In this document: in pieces, positions 1 to 6,781 of the stretch
Numbering within the stretch: the first letter of the stretch is position 1
Layout: each line of letters opens with the position of its first letter
Source of the DNA: a virus
DNA: 29,545 bases
IMG/VR virus record: IMGVR_UViG_3300019764_000015
Coordinates: 1 to 29,545 of that record
Reading direction: 5' to 3' (one strand)
Notes under the pieces: model-generated
Told to the model about the DNA's origin: nothing
Databases searched by the model: none
What the model saw: the letters and a program-made list of their open reading frames with translations, nothing else
Program-made: the position numbers and the translations under genes

Positions 1-19
1 CTAATGTTGGTTTTTTCAT
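1..19 (-). CDS. start of a leftward gene cut by the window edge
   Basis: Only six codons (MKKPTL) are visible before the sequence runs off the left edge. The ATG overlaps the TGA stop of the upstream 148-aa gene in an ATGA arrangement, the same coupling seen elsewhere in this operon, which is the main reason to call it. Nothing can be said about function. Confidence 0.5.
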
Positions 20-462
20 AATCCTATTTGTTTAATTGCTGTTTTTGTTAGTTTTAAATTGTATTTCATTAAATGCTCTATAGTTTTTGATGTGTTCCAA
101 GAAGCCCAAAACCTATTACCGTTACCATCTTCTATAAGATAATGCTTATTATCACCATTTAAAAAAGTGCAAGTACACCCATCAAACAACACACGTTCTT
201 TAGCTTGTTGGTATTCATCCCATTTTTTACATATGTAATCAGCTTCTTTTTGTCCTAAATCTGGTTGTGGCTCTAAATAAATTGGATTAAACGGTTCTTC
301 CAACACATTACCTTCTTCATCACAAGTCACGAACATATCTAGTGTTAATGGTTGTTTTAGAAAGTTAGCGTAATTATTCATCAAGTCTAAAACTTGTAAT
401 TCATCCCTTGTTTCATCTGAATAGTATTCCAAAACAAAATCTGTCATTGATATTAACTTCAT
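16..462 (-). CDS. hypothetical protein, 148 aa
   Basis: I do not recognise this protein. It is a mixed-charge, probably cytoplasmic protein with no membrane segment or signal peptide. A Cys pair (CTC) lies near residue 96, and the C-terminal third is rich in aromatic and Lys residues. It starts 4 bases inside the end of the upstream 114-aa gene (ATGA overlap), and its own stop overlaps the next start, so it belongs to a translationally coupled leftward operon. The operon runs against the neighbouring late genes and probably encodes accessory (moron-type) functions. The function is unknown. Confidence 0.75.
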   Translation of the reverse strand: MKLISMTDFVLEYYSDETRDELQVLDLMNNYANFLKQPLTLDMFVTCDEEGNVLEEPFNPIYLEPQPDLGQKEADYICKKWDEYQQAKERVLFDGCTCTFLNGDNKHYLIEDGNGNRFWASWNTSKTIEHLMKYNLKLTKTAIKQIGL

Positions 463-803
463 AATTCGTTGTCTTTTTTAAATTTTTTAATTACCTCTTT
501 TAATTCTCCTTGTAAGTGGATAGGTACGGATGCAAATTCATTAATGCAGTCGTAGTGTATATCTGTTAGATTCGTTACATACTCATCTTCTTTATTGTAC
601 AATATATCTATCTCTTTACTTTCATGTTTTTGTAACTCTTTTAACGTAAGATTTAAGTGCCTTTTCAATAACCCTTTAGCGTAAAGCGTGCCTTTTAATT
701 TTTCTAAATAAAAGCTTGTTACGTGGCAACTTAATATACAAGATGCTAAGTTCTGAAAAAACACGTTTTCATTTTTAACCCTTATATTCTTAACTATATC
801 CAT
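459..803 (-). CDS. hypothetical protein, 114 aa
   Basis: This small protein is Lys/Leu/Glu-rich and unrecognised. It is predicted to be mostly helical, for example in the basic, leucine-rich stretch around residues 33-60. There is no transmembrane segment. The start ATG lies inside the last codons of the upstream 51-aa membrane peptide gene (10-base overlap), and the end overlaps the 148-aa gene by 4 bases. The tight overlaps support real translation within the leftward operon. No catalytic motif can be seen. Confidence 0.7.
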   Translation of the reverse strand: MDIVKNIRVKNENVFFQNLASCILSCHVTSFYLEKLKGTLYAKGLLKRHLNLTLKELQKHESKEIDILYNKEDEYVTNLTDIHYDCINEFASVPIHLQGELKEVIKKFKKDNEL

Positions 804-949
804 AGTACTCTAATTAATGTAAAAGTTAAACATAATGCTATTGTGAATGCTATAAAAAATAATCGCTTCCATTTCTTTATCTCTTCTGCTAAACTTGTTA
901 TTTCTATAACATTGTTTTCTATTCCGTATTTAATTCTTTGTTGTTTCAT
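794..949 (-). CDS. small single-pass membrane protein, 51 aa
   Basis: The reading frame begins MKQQRIKYG and ends WI. Residues 1-29 are polar and charged. A hydrophobic run (LFFIAFTIALCLTFTLI) follows at about residues 30-46, so the protein is probably anchored by one C-terminal membrane helix. The start forms an ATGA overlap with the stop of the 73-aa gene, and the end overlaps the 114-aa gene start by 10 bases. These junctions justify calling so short a frame. The function is unknown. Confidence 0.6.
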   Translation of the reverse strand: MKQQRIKYGIENNVIEITSLAEEIKKWKRLFFIAFTIALCLTFTLIRVLWI

Positions 950-1167
950 TTCGTTTTTAAATTAGTTGGTTTACCTTCTGATTTTTGATACTGAGCTTCC
1001 TGCACTTTTACATAGCCGAACTTCATCAAAAAATCGTCTATTGTCTTTTGCTTTGACATTCCTTTTCGCCAGCTTGCTACAAAATTTGATGCTGTTGATT
1101 GTGGTATTACTCCTATGTAGTATTTAGGCTCACTAATTATTTTTTCTATTGCTTCGTTTTGTGTCAT
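946..1167 (-). CDS. hypothetical small protein, possible helix-turn-helix, 73 aa
   Basis: The protein begins MTQNEAIEKII. A central segment (PQSTASNFVASWRKG, about residues 22-36) followed by KTIDDFLMKFGY resembles the compact helical layout of small Cro-like DNA-binding proteins. The similarity is by eye only. The C-terminal tail is basic and polar. It lies between two tiny membrane-protein genes in the leftward operon and ends in an ATGA overlap with the next gene. A DNA-binding role is inferred, and a plain hypothetical protein is equally possible. Confidence 0.65.
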   Translation of the reverse strand: MTQNEAIEKIISEPKYYIGVIPQSTASNFVASWRKGMSKQKTIDDFLMKFGYVKVQEAQYQKSEGKPTNLKTK

Positions 1168-1175
1168 TTATTGTT

Positions 1176-1280
1176 TTATTTTTTAATTTGTTTATAATCA
1201 TTTAACTCTTCTTTCAAAATACCTATAAGATTATATACTAAAAGAAAAAGAGCTATTGAGGGTATCGCTATATATAACAT
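1176..1280 (-). CDS. tiny membrane peptide, 34 aa
   Basis: The frame starts MLYIAIPSIALFLLVYNLIG, a single hydrophobic N-terminal helix, followed by a charged tail (KEELNDYKQIKK). It begins 3 bases after the stop of the 32-aa membrane peptide and ends 8 bases before the 73-aa gene start. The packing, the clean ATG-to-TAA frame and the amphipathic design suggest a real gene. It could be a holin-like or superinfection-related peptide, but nothing in the sequence decides this. Confidence 0.5.
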   Translation of the reverse strand: MLYIAIPSIALFLLVYNLIGILKEELNDYKQIKK

Positions 1281-1283
1281 ATC

Positions 1284-1382
1284 TTACCATTTTGTTTCTC
1301 TAGGGCAATATTTAGAATATCTTCTTAGTATTATTGCTATTCCGAATACTAACACTATTACTGCTATTGATTTAATTTCCAT
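1284..1382 (-). CDS. tiny membrane peptide, 32 aa
   Basis: The frame starts MEIKSIAVIVLVFGIAIILR, one membrane helix, then a short basic tail with a single Cys (SKYCPRETKW). It is the first protein gene downstream of the leftward tRNA-like gene, about 20 bases after its end, and probably shares its transcript. The next membrane peptide starts 3 bases after its stop. The function is unknown, and the small size limits certainty. Confidence 0.5.
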   Translation of the reverse strand: MEIKSIAVIVLVFGIAIILRRYSKYCPRETKW

Positions 1383-1404
1383 TGTTGTTTGTTTTAAAGT
1401 TTTG

Positions 1405-1515
1405 TGGTCAAGACAGGATTCGAACCTGTATGAAGTGACCGTTCTACAAGAACTTGTACCAACTCGCGTTCCACTTCTTAACCCCCTTAGCGTCTACCAA
1501 TTCCGCCACTTGACC
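1405..1515 (-). tRNA. tRNA-like gene (Leu-type ends) with abnormal 60-nt core
   Basis: Read on the minus strand, the ends are clearly tRNA. The acceptor stem GGTCAAG pairs with CTTGACC and is followed by discriminator A. TG is followed by a D-arm GCG GAATTGGTAGA CGC, identical in form to bacterial tRNA-Leu. A T-arm ACAGG TTCGAAT CCTGT is perfect. CCA is not encoded. The 60 nt between D-arm and T-arm do not form a normal 5+7+5 anticodon arm plus variable arm, for which about 32 nt would be expected in tRNA-Leu. A GTTAAG (possible UAA or AAG Leu anticodon) sits in the right place but lacks a 3' stem partner. GAAGTG (RNA positions 39-44) pairs instead with CACTTC (79-84). It may be a tRNA-Leu with an insertion, a degraded tRNA, or a tRNA-like RNA. 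Confidence 0.6.
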
Positions 1516-1519
1516 TGTA

Positions 1520-1527
1520 CAAATATA
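1520..1527 (-). promoter_or_regulatory. Bacteroidetes -7 box for the leftward tRNA and operon
   Basis: The minus strand reads TATATTTG, matching TAnnTTTG. The box ends five bases before the tRNA-like 5' end, so transcription could start at or next to the mature 5' end. A TTTG lies at 1552-1555, but its spacing of about 24 bases is longer than the usual 19-21, so the -33 element is uncertain. Confidence 0.5.
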
Positions 1528-1600
1528 TAAAAATATTATTACATAAATACACAAATTCGATTTTTTTTTTACATAGAGCTATAATAATTACTTTTATGGT

Positions 1601-2263
1601 ATGGAATTTAAGCAGTTTTCTTACGATATTAAAGACTTTGACGAAAAGCAGGGTATAGTAAAAGCCTATGCTAATGCTTATGACTTCAAAGATAGTGATG
1701 GAGATATTTCGGCTAAAGGGTCTTTTAATAAGTCTGTTAGAGAGAATAGAAAGAGAATAAGAGTGCTTAAAGACCATATACCTACTATTACTCTTGGCAT
1801 TCCTTTAGAGTTCGACACAAGCGATAATTACGGCTTATTGACCACAACTAAGTTTAATCTACAAAAAGAAGTTAGCCGTGATATGTTTACGGATATTCAG
1901 CTTCTTAAAGAAAATGGTTTAAACGCTGAGTTATCTATTGGATACGAGATTGTAAAGCGTGATGAGAAAAACCGTAGCATAATAACAGAGTATAAGCTAT
2001 GGGAATACTCGTTTTTATCTTCTTGGGCAGCTAACGAGCTTAGTACGGTGCAAGATATTAAGAGTATTAAGTCACACTACGGAGTTATGGAGCTGTTAAC
2101 AAAAGCTTATAACTTACCATATAGCGATAGTAGATTACAACAAATAGAGCAAATATTAAAGTCACTCGACAATAAAGAGCCGATAGAAACTATCACTCCT
2201 ACAGTAGAGCCGACGCCAACCGAGATAAAAAACATTTTTAAAACATTAAATTTCACAAAATAA
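1601..2263 (+). CDS. HK97-type prohead protease
   Basis: This is a serine protease that matures the procapsid by removing scaffold or delta-domain sequence from the major capsid protein. At 220 aa it has the usual family length. The N-terminal part has the typical VKAYANAYDFKDSDGD strand-loop, where most members have a GYA..F...D.hGD pattern. The catalytic His is likely H59 in LKDH, and the catalytic Ser S112 in ELSIGY, followed by a W-E-x-S-F-L strand. The C-terminal 40 residues are Pro/Thr-rich linker. The TAA stop abuts the capsid gene start, so the two are coupled. The ATG at 1601 is chosen over the out-of-frame ATG at 1596. Confidence 0.92.
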   Translation: MEFKQFSYDIKDFDEKQGIVKAYANAYDFKDSDGDISAKGSFNKSVRENRKRIRVLKDHIPTITLGIPLEFDTSDNYGLLTTTKFNLQKEVSRDMFTDIQLLKENGLNAELSIGYEIVKRDEKNRSIITEYKLWEYSFLSSWAANELSTVQDIKSIKSHYGVMELLTKAYNLPYSDSRLQQIEQILKSLDNKEPIETITPTVEPTPTEIKNIFKTLNFTK

Positions 2264-3471
2264 TGGAAGTTAAGGAAATTAAAGAAATAGTTGACAACGG
2301 CTTTAAAGATTTAGAGGGTAAAGTTGACGCTAAATTTCAAACACAATTCGAAAATTCGAAAACTGATATTATAAAGCAAATAGAAGCAAAAGGCTACAAA
2401 TCAGAAGCAGAAATAAATAAATTAATTGAGTCAAAAACTGCTGACTTAGAAGCCGCGGTAATTGATTTAAAAAAGGCTGGATTTAAAGCTGAAAAAAGCA
2501 ATAAATCATTCAAAGAGCGTTTAGCAGAAGGAATGAAAGGTTCTAAAGAAGCTCTATCTAACATGAAGAACGGTTCTAAAGGAGCAGTAGACGCAATGTT
2601 ATTCAAGGCTGATGAAGATTTAGACCCTGCTAATTTTTCAGGAGATTCTTATGAAATTGCAACAAGAGATAATTCAAGAGGTTTATATCAAGCTCCTTTT
2701 ATGCCTTTATGGTTTAGGTCTTTGATGCCACAAGGTACAACTTCAAGCGGTACAATTCAGTATTTACGAGAAAATGGAGATAACGGAGCGGCAGCAGTTT
2801 GGGACGGTACTGGAGCAATTGCTGCCTTAACTGAAAAACCAGGGACAGCACCTTTGTTTGATGATGTTTCTGAAAACGTTTTTTGGATTGCTGGTATCAC
2901 ACGAGTTAAACGTGAGATGTTAGATGATATTTCTTGGTTACAAGGTTATCTATCACGTAGATTAACAGTAGGACGCACAGGTTTATGGGTTGCAGAAAAC
3001 ACTCAGATATATAATAAGTTACAAGCTAATTCTACTACTTACTCAGGAAGTAAAACAAATCCTATTGAGATTTTAATAGATGCTGCTTTTGCAGAGTTAA
3101 GAGATTATTACTACAATCCTAGTGTTATATTATTAAATAACCATGATGTTATAGATATTATGTTGAATGTAGCAAGTGGTTCAGGAGAATATAACTTACC
3201 TAATGGAGTTGTAGCAATCGTAAATAACACTCTTACTATTGGAGGTATTCCAGTAACTTCTGCGCCTAACGTGCCACAAGGAGAATACTTAATAATGGAT
3301 AGGTCAGCGACTGAATTTGTAAATAGAATGAGTCCAGAAGTAAGATTCTTTGAGCAAGATAGAGATAATGTTACTAAGAACTTAATAACAGTAAGAGCTG
3401 AAGAAAGAATACTACCTTTAGTTTACGATACTAAGGCTATTATAACGGGTTCTTTCACACCATCAACATAA
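2263..3471 (+). CDS. HK97-fold major capsid protein
   Basis: This is the main shell protein of the head. Residues 1 to about 95 are a charged, heptad-like helical region (EVKEIKEIVDNGFKDLEGKV and onward), matching the scaffolding delta domain of HK97-type capsid proteins. The shell domain begins near residue 110 and contains the recognisable SLMPQGTTSSGTIQYLRE and AGITRVKREMLDD segments, a long helix (WVAENTQIYN) and the C-terminal IGGIPV...YLIMDRS...ERILPLVY strands. The protease directly upstream and the connector downstream fix the assignment. The cleavage site is probably between the coiled coil and the shell domain, but its exact position cannot be read. Confidence 0.93.
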   Translation: MEVKEIKEIVDNGFKDLEGKVDAKFQTQFENSKTDIIKQIEAKGYKSEAEINKLIESKTADLEAAVIDLKKAGFKAEKSNKSFKERLAEGMKGSKEALSNMKNGSKGAVDAMLFKADEDLDPANFSGDSYEIATRDNSRGLYQAPFMPLWFRSLMPQGTTSSGTIQYLRENGDNGAAAVWDGTGAIAALTEKPGTAPLFDDVSENVFWIAGITRVKREMLDDISWLQGYLSRRLTVGRTGLWVAENTQIYNKLQANSTTYSGSKTNPIEILIDAAFAELRDYYYNPSVILLNNHDVIDIMLNVASGSGEYNLPNGVVAIVNNTLTIGGIPVTSAPNVPQGEYLIMDRSATEFVNRMSPEVRFFEQDRDNVTKNLITVRAEERILPLVYDTKAIITGSFTPST

Positions 3472-3521
3472 AAAAGAAACTTTTTTTCATAGTTAGTTGT
3501 TTATTAATTAGTTGTTTCACG

Positions 3522-3539
3522 CCCTCTCTTCTTAGAGGG
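3522..3539 (+). terminator. hairpin after the capsid gene (possible partial terminator)
   Basis: CCCTCT pairs with AGAGGG around a 6-base loop in the 86-base gap after the capsid gene. The following sequence is TTACTTTTA rather than a strong T-run, so termination may be partial. It could instead lower expression of downstream genes relative to capsid, or protect the 3' end of the capsid mRNA. A 10-base direct repeat, TTAGTTGTTT, lies just upstream at 3493-3502 and 3508-3517. Confidence 0.45.
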
Positions 3540-3557
3540 GGTTACTTTTAAAAAATC

Positions 3558-4094
3558 ATGGATTACTACAAAAATATTGACCACTTAGAAAATTCTAACA
3601 CTCCCTTAACAGCAAGAGGAGTGCAATATAATGTAGTTACTGATTTATCAGTTGAACCTGTGGATGTAGATTTTTTTAAGGAACACGCAAGAATAGACTT
3701 TGATACAGATGATAATTTAGTAGCTATTTATTTAAAGTCAGCTAGACAGGTGTTGGAACAATGGGCACAGTTAAGCTTTGGAGTAAAAACAATTAGTCTA
3801 ACAGCGTTAAGCTTGCCTAAGAACTATAGGTTAATGTATGGTAGAGTTGACACGATAACAACTGCTAACTTTACGAATGTAGGCGATATTTTGAAAGAAG
3901 GAGGTAAGGATATAGATATTGAATTTACCACAAAAGACTGGATTTCTGACGACATTAAGATAGCTATTTGCCGTTATGCAGCAGGTTTATACATCAATAG
4001 AGAAGATGTTAAGGAAACTAAATATTCAAGTTCTGGTAAAATAAATGAGGCTAAACTAATGGTTCAACCATATAAAAATATAACGCTATTATGA
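3558..4094 (+). CDS. gp6-like head-tail connector protein
   Basis: This protein joins the portal ring to the neck. The central part (DFFKEHARIDFDTDDNLVAI, then YLKSARQVLEQWAQLSFG) is the signature of the phage gp6/YqbG-like connector family. In this family a short 'hlRid..ddD..i..yi.aAr..ie' helix pair is followed by beta strands and a C-terminal helix (DDIKIAICRYAAGLYINRED). At 178 aa it is longer than many members because of an N-terminal extension of about 30 residues. It directly follows the capsid gene and overlaps the head-closure gene by 4 bases, the normal place for this function. Confidence 0.82.
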   Translation: MDYYKNIDHLENSNTPLTARGVQYNVVTDLSVEPVDVDFFKEHARIDFDTDDNLVAIYLKSARQVLEQWAQLSFGVKTISLTALSLPKNYRLMYGRVDTITTANFTNVGDILKEGGKDIDIEFTTKDWISDDIKIAICRYAAGLYINREDVKETKYSSSGKINEAKLMVQPYKNITLL

Positions 4095-4489
4095 TGAAAG
4101 CAGGTGAGCTTAGGGAGAAGTTAGCTTTTTATAGAAGCGCTAAAACATCTAATGGTAGTGGTGGTTTTGATTGGAACGATGCTTTGTTGTTAAGAACTTA
4201 CGCTAAAGTAGTAGAAGAACGAAGCGCACCAGTTGTAGTAGCTAACCAAGAGAATGCACAGAACCAAGTTCATTTTGAAATTCGTTATAGACCAGATGTG
4301 CCAATAAAAATGGATGATAAGATGGTTTGGCGAGGTAATGAGTTTATCGTTAATAATATTAAAGTTGATCCGTTAAGAACTAAGATAGATATATATGTTA
4401 GCTCTTATATAGAAACAAGTCAAAGAGAAGGTTTTACACCACCAATAACAGGAGGATTCCCTTACATATTCCCAATAATATTAAACTAA
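4091..4489 (+). CDS. head closure / head-tail adaptor protein (SPP1 gp16-like)
   Basis: The beginning, MKAGELREKLAFYRSAKTSNG followed by GGFDW, and the later FEIRYRPDVPIKMDDKMVWRGNEFIV are hallmarks of the phage head-tail adaptor family. The family pattern is 'G.lr.ri.iq....d..G....w', then 'frirYr.di...mri.y.g..y.I..i..d..r...l.i.'. The protein forms the stopper ring below the connector. At 132 aa it is slightly longer than usual, with a Pro/Ile-rich C-terminal tail after residue 118. Two adjacent ATGs overlap the upstream stop. Position between the connector and gp10-like genes supports the call. Confidence 0.87.
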   Translation: MMKAGELREKLAFYRSAKTSNGSGGFDWNDALLLRTYAKVVEERSAPVVVANQENAQNQVHFEIRYRPDVPIKMDDKMVWRGNEFIVNNIKVDPLRTKIDIYVSSYIETSQREGFTPPITGGFPYIFPIILN

Positions 4490-4490
4490 T

Positions 4491-5063
4491 ATGAGTTACT
4501 TAAATATACCATATAAAAATACAGGAGACACGTTTTCAAGCGCAGAGTTAAATTCTATTGTAGAAGCTATACAGAATTTACAAAAAGCTTTTGGTTGGGG
4601 GACTTATTTTGATACTCAGTATACAATTAGTTCTCCTCAAGTGTTAGTGGGTAATGATGATTGGCAAATATTAAAAAATAATGCAGGAGGTAAAATAGAA
4701 GATTATTTACCTTATGGAGTTACTAGCTTATACGATAGTATAACAAATAAAATACAGGCTAATGTAGAAGGAAGTACTGGTAATGGATATATTAGCTTTT
4801 TTGCTAAAACAGATACTTCACAAGGAGCATATAGCAGTGTAGGATTAGATATTAATGGAGATGTAGGTGTCATTTTTAAAGATGTATTATCTTTCCCTAG
4901 AGGGGCTGATATTTGGCATCCTTTTACTATACCTATTAATGCGTACACATTAGATACTTTTGTTCAAAATGGGGGTATCCCAAAAATAAGCACCCCTACA
5001 GGTCAAACTATTAGTGTGTATGGTACTACTTTTTTCATTAATCTATCAAGTAGACCTTTGTAA
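4491..5063 (+). CDS. putative virion decoration/fibre-like protein, 190 aa
   Basis: The N-terminal segment (NTGDTFSSAELNSIVEAIQN) is a short helical motif that I associate with attachment regions of Bacteroidetes phage fibre or appendage proteins. The rest is rich in Gly, Ser, Thr, Ile and aromatic residues in a pattern expected for beta-sandwich domains, with no membrane segment. It starts two bases after the head-closure stop, and its own stop abuts the gp10-like gene, so it lies inside the head-tail joining block. A head fibre or decoration protein is inferred. No family can be named with confidence. Confidence 0.6.
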   Translation: MSYLNIPYKNTGDTFSSAELNSIVEAIQNLQKAFGWGTYFDTQYTISSPQVLVGNDDWQILKNNAGGKIEDYLPYGVTSLYDSITNKIQANVEGSTGNGYISFFAKTDTSQGAYSSVGLDINGDVGVIFKDVLSFPRGADIWHPFTIPINAYTLDTFVQNGGIPKISTPTGQTISVYGTTFFINLSSRPL

Positions 5064-5476
5064 TGAGAATAAACATCACAACACAAGGAAATAGAACAGC
5101 GATACAGGCGTTAGGGCGAGCTACTGAAAACTTTATTGAGTTTTTAGAGGATGAAATAATGACAACTACTGACGATATACAAGACAAGGCAGTTAGTAGA
5201 GTTGCGGTTAATACAGGGCTGCTAAAAAGCAGCATATACAAAAATCAACAAGGTTTAAACGCTGAGGTAGGAGCAACAAAAAAATACGCTCCGTATGTTG
5301 AATTTGGAACAGGGGGGTTAGTCAATGTACCGCAAGGATTAGAAGATTACGCTATACAGTTTAGAGGCAGGAATATGGCAACTGTAAGTTTACCAGCAAG
5401 ACCTTTTTTATTTAATAGCGCATTCGAAGAGGTGCAAGCAATGATAAGAAGAGTTAATAAAGCTACAGGTCAATAA
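5063..5476 (+). CDS. HK97 gp10-like tail protein
   Basis: The motif order is typical of HK97 gp10-like proteins: an N-terminal strand and helix, then VAVNTGLLKSSIY (most members read 'aPvdTG.Lr.si'), then YAPYVEFGTG, then LPARPFLFNSAFEE. These proteins act in tail completion or neck assembly. The length of 137 aa is normal. It is coupled to both neighbours, starting at the preceding stop and ending at the next start, and lies between head closure and tail terminator as in many siphoviruses. Confidence 0.88.
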   Translation: MRINITTQGNRTAIQALGRATENFIEFLEDEIMTTTDDIQDKAVSRVAVNTGLLKSSIYKNQQGLNAEVGATKKYAPYVEFGTGGLVNVPQGLEDYAIQFRGRNMATVSLPARPFLFNSAFEEVQAMIRRVNKATGQ

Positions 5477-5910
5477 TGGATTTAAGTCAAGCAATAAGAA
5501 CAGGTTACTATAGTGTGCTAGATGGCAATGTTTTTCATAACGGACACCCAGTGCCTATTTTTGACGATTTTGCAACAGCAGAAGGAGTTAACTATCCTTA
5601 TATAATTCTAAGTAGTCAAAACAACGTACAAAGGTTTATTAAGCGTTGTAAGAATTATGATAGTACAATAGTTATTGATATTGTAACAGGAAGCAGTAGA
5701 CCTATAGGAAGAGCAGACAGCGAGGATATTGCGGAGCAAATAGAGAATATAATTAATCCTAATGGATTAGACAACGTAGATATAATTTCTAACGGTTATA
5801 GAATAGGTAACACGTTTAGAATAGCAGACAATAATATAGTTTCAAAAAATGACGTTTATTACGTTTACAGAAAGCTATTAACCTATTCACATTTAGTAAG
5901 TAAAATTTAA
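5476..5910 (+). CDS. tail terminator / completion protein-like
   Basis: Position between the gp10-like gene and the major tail protein, and size (144 aa), match the tail terminator that caps the tail tube. The sequence agrees with the loose family pattern. An N-terminal helix (LSQAIRTGYYSVLDG) precedes 'P.fd.....YPYIILSSQ', then a strand with D-I-V-T-G, then a helix (SEDIAEQIENIINP) with LDNVDI after it, and a C-terminal YVYRKLLTYSHLV strand. Family members diverge strongly, so the assignment rests mostly on synteny. Confidence 0.68.
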   Translation: MDLSQAIRTGYYSVLDGNVFHNGHPVPIFDDFATAEGVNYPYIILSSQNNVQRFIKRCKNYDSTIVIDIVTGSSRPIGRADSEDIAEQIENIINPNGLDNVDIISNGYRIGNTFRIADNNIVSKNDVYYVYRKLLTYSHLVSKI

Positions 5911-5923
5911 AATCAATAATAAA

Positions 5924-6373
5924 ATGGCAGGAAAAAACAATGCGATAAAAAGCGAAGGGGTTGGGTTGTATTTCAACAACGGAACACCAGAAACACCAGA
6001 CTGGTTATTAGCTGTGTGTTCAACGTCTGACGGATTCGACTCGTCGGTGGATTCAGTTACCACATCAACTAAATGTGATGGTGGTTGGGTTACTTCATTA
6101 CCAGGAGATGGTAGTTGGAGTTTTTCACATTCAGCACTTGCGAACTACGAGCCTGGAACTGGAAAGATGTCTTATAAGCAATTACAAGATATTTATTTAG
6201 CTAAAACAGTAGGACAATGGAAGTTGGAGAGTGTGGACACTGAGGACGATTACTACTGGGAAGGAGAAGGTTGGATTTCGGCACTTACGGAAACAGCACC
6301 TTCTGGGGAGTATTTAACAGTAGATATTACCGTAACTGGTTCAGGAGAGCCAAGTAACACACCAAGCACATAA
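5924..6373 (+). CDS. major tail tube protein
   Basis: This is the tube subunit that polymerises around the tape measure. It is 149 aa long, of tail-tube size, and all-beta in appearance. It has the characteristic 'T.tKCDGGWVTSLPGDGSWS' segment (most members have 's..t.s.k.....e.l.g..swt'), then a YKQLQDIYLAKTVGQWKLES helix-strand and a GEGWISALTETAPSGEYLTV strand pair. The short Ser/Pro/Thr tail may be exposed. It lies immediately before the tail assembly chaperone, the standard order, and is probably highly expressed late. Confidence 0.85.
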   Translation: MAGKNNAIKSEGVGLYFNNGTPETPDWLLAVCSTSDGFDSSVDSVTTSTKCDGGWVTSLPGDGSWSFSHSALANYEPGTGKMSYKQLQDIYLAKTVGQWKLESVDTEDDYYWEGEGWISALTETAPSGEYLTVDITVTGSGEPSNTPST

Positions 6374-6385
6374 TAAAATATAATA

Positions 6386-6781
6386 ATGGATAAACATTTT
6401 AAACTAAGAATTAAAGAAGGAGTAGAGGTAGATTTAACGCTAAACCAAGCGTTTAGCTTTAGGTTTGCTCAATTTTTGGAAGTAGAGGATGCAACAGCTC
6501 ATAACATTACTGCTGCTTTGGTAGAGAAATTACAGAGCGATTCGTTAAATACAATTAAATATTTAATTTCAGCAGGAATATACGGACACGAGTTTGTCAG
6601 TAATGATAATTACGTATCAAGATACAAGCCCTCTGACATTGGACGTATGCTTTTAGAAATGGAAGCTTCAGAGAGTGAAAGACTTGTAAACACAGTTTTT
6701 AAAGAGTTGGGTTACGATTTGAAGGCTAAGGCAGAAACTACAGAAGAAGTTGAGGAAGATGATACAGAAAAAAAAAGTTAA
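6386..6781 (+). CDS. tail assembly chaperone, short form (G-like)
   Basis: This is a 131-aa helical protein with an acidic C-terminus (ETTEEVEEDDTEKKS), located between the major tail protein and the tape measure. This is the place of the lambda gpG-type chaperone, which coats the tape measure during tail assembly. The gene ends at TAA just after a run of nine A (6768-6776). The downstream frame is open from 6763 and carries the T-like part, so part of the ribosomes should shift -1 and make a longer product. The short form ends normally at 6781. Confidence 0.8.
   Translation: MDKHFKLRIKEGVEVDLTLNQAFSFRFAQFLEVEDATAHNITAALVEKLQSDSLNTIKYLISAGIYGHEFVSNDNYVSRYKPSDIGRMLLEMEASESERLVNTVFKELGYDLKAKAETTEEVEEDDTEKKS
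6768..6777 (+). promoter_or_regulatory. slippery site for -1 programmed ribosomal frameshift
   Basis: Nine A followed by G give zero-frame codons GAA AAA AAA AGT TAA. Slipping back one base on A AAA AAA lets the ribosome continue as AAG TTA ACT TAT into the T-like frame, which has no stop until 7095. The downstream frame has no ATG before 6817, although clearly coding sequence begins earlier. This matches the conserved G/GT frameshift of tail chaperones. A small GGAG/CTCC palindrome follows at 6819-6826; whether it stimulates the shift is unknown. Confidence 0.75.

Noticed and set aside
1487-1777. 96-codon leftward frame
   Set aside because: It overlaps the tRNA-like gene and its promoter and lies antisense to the prohead protease. 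Its composition is that of a shadow frame.
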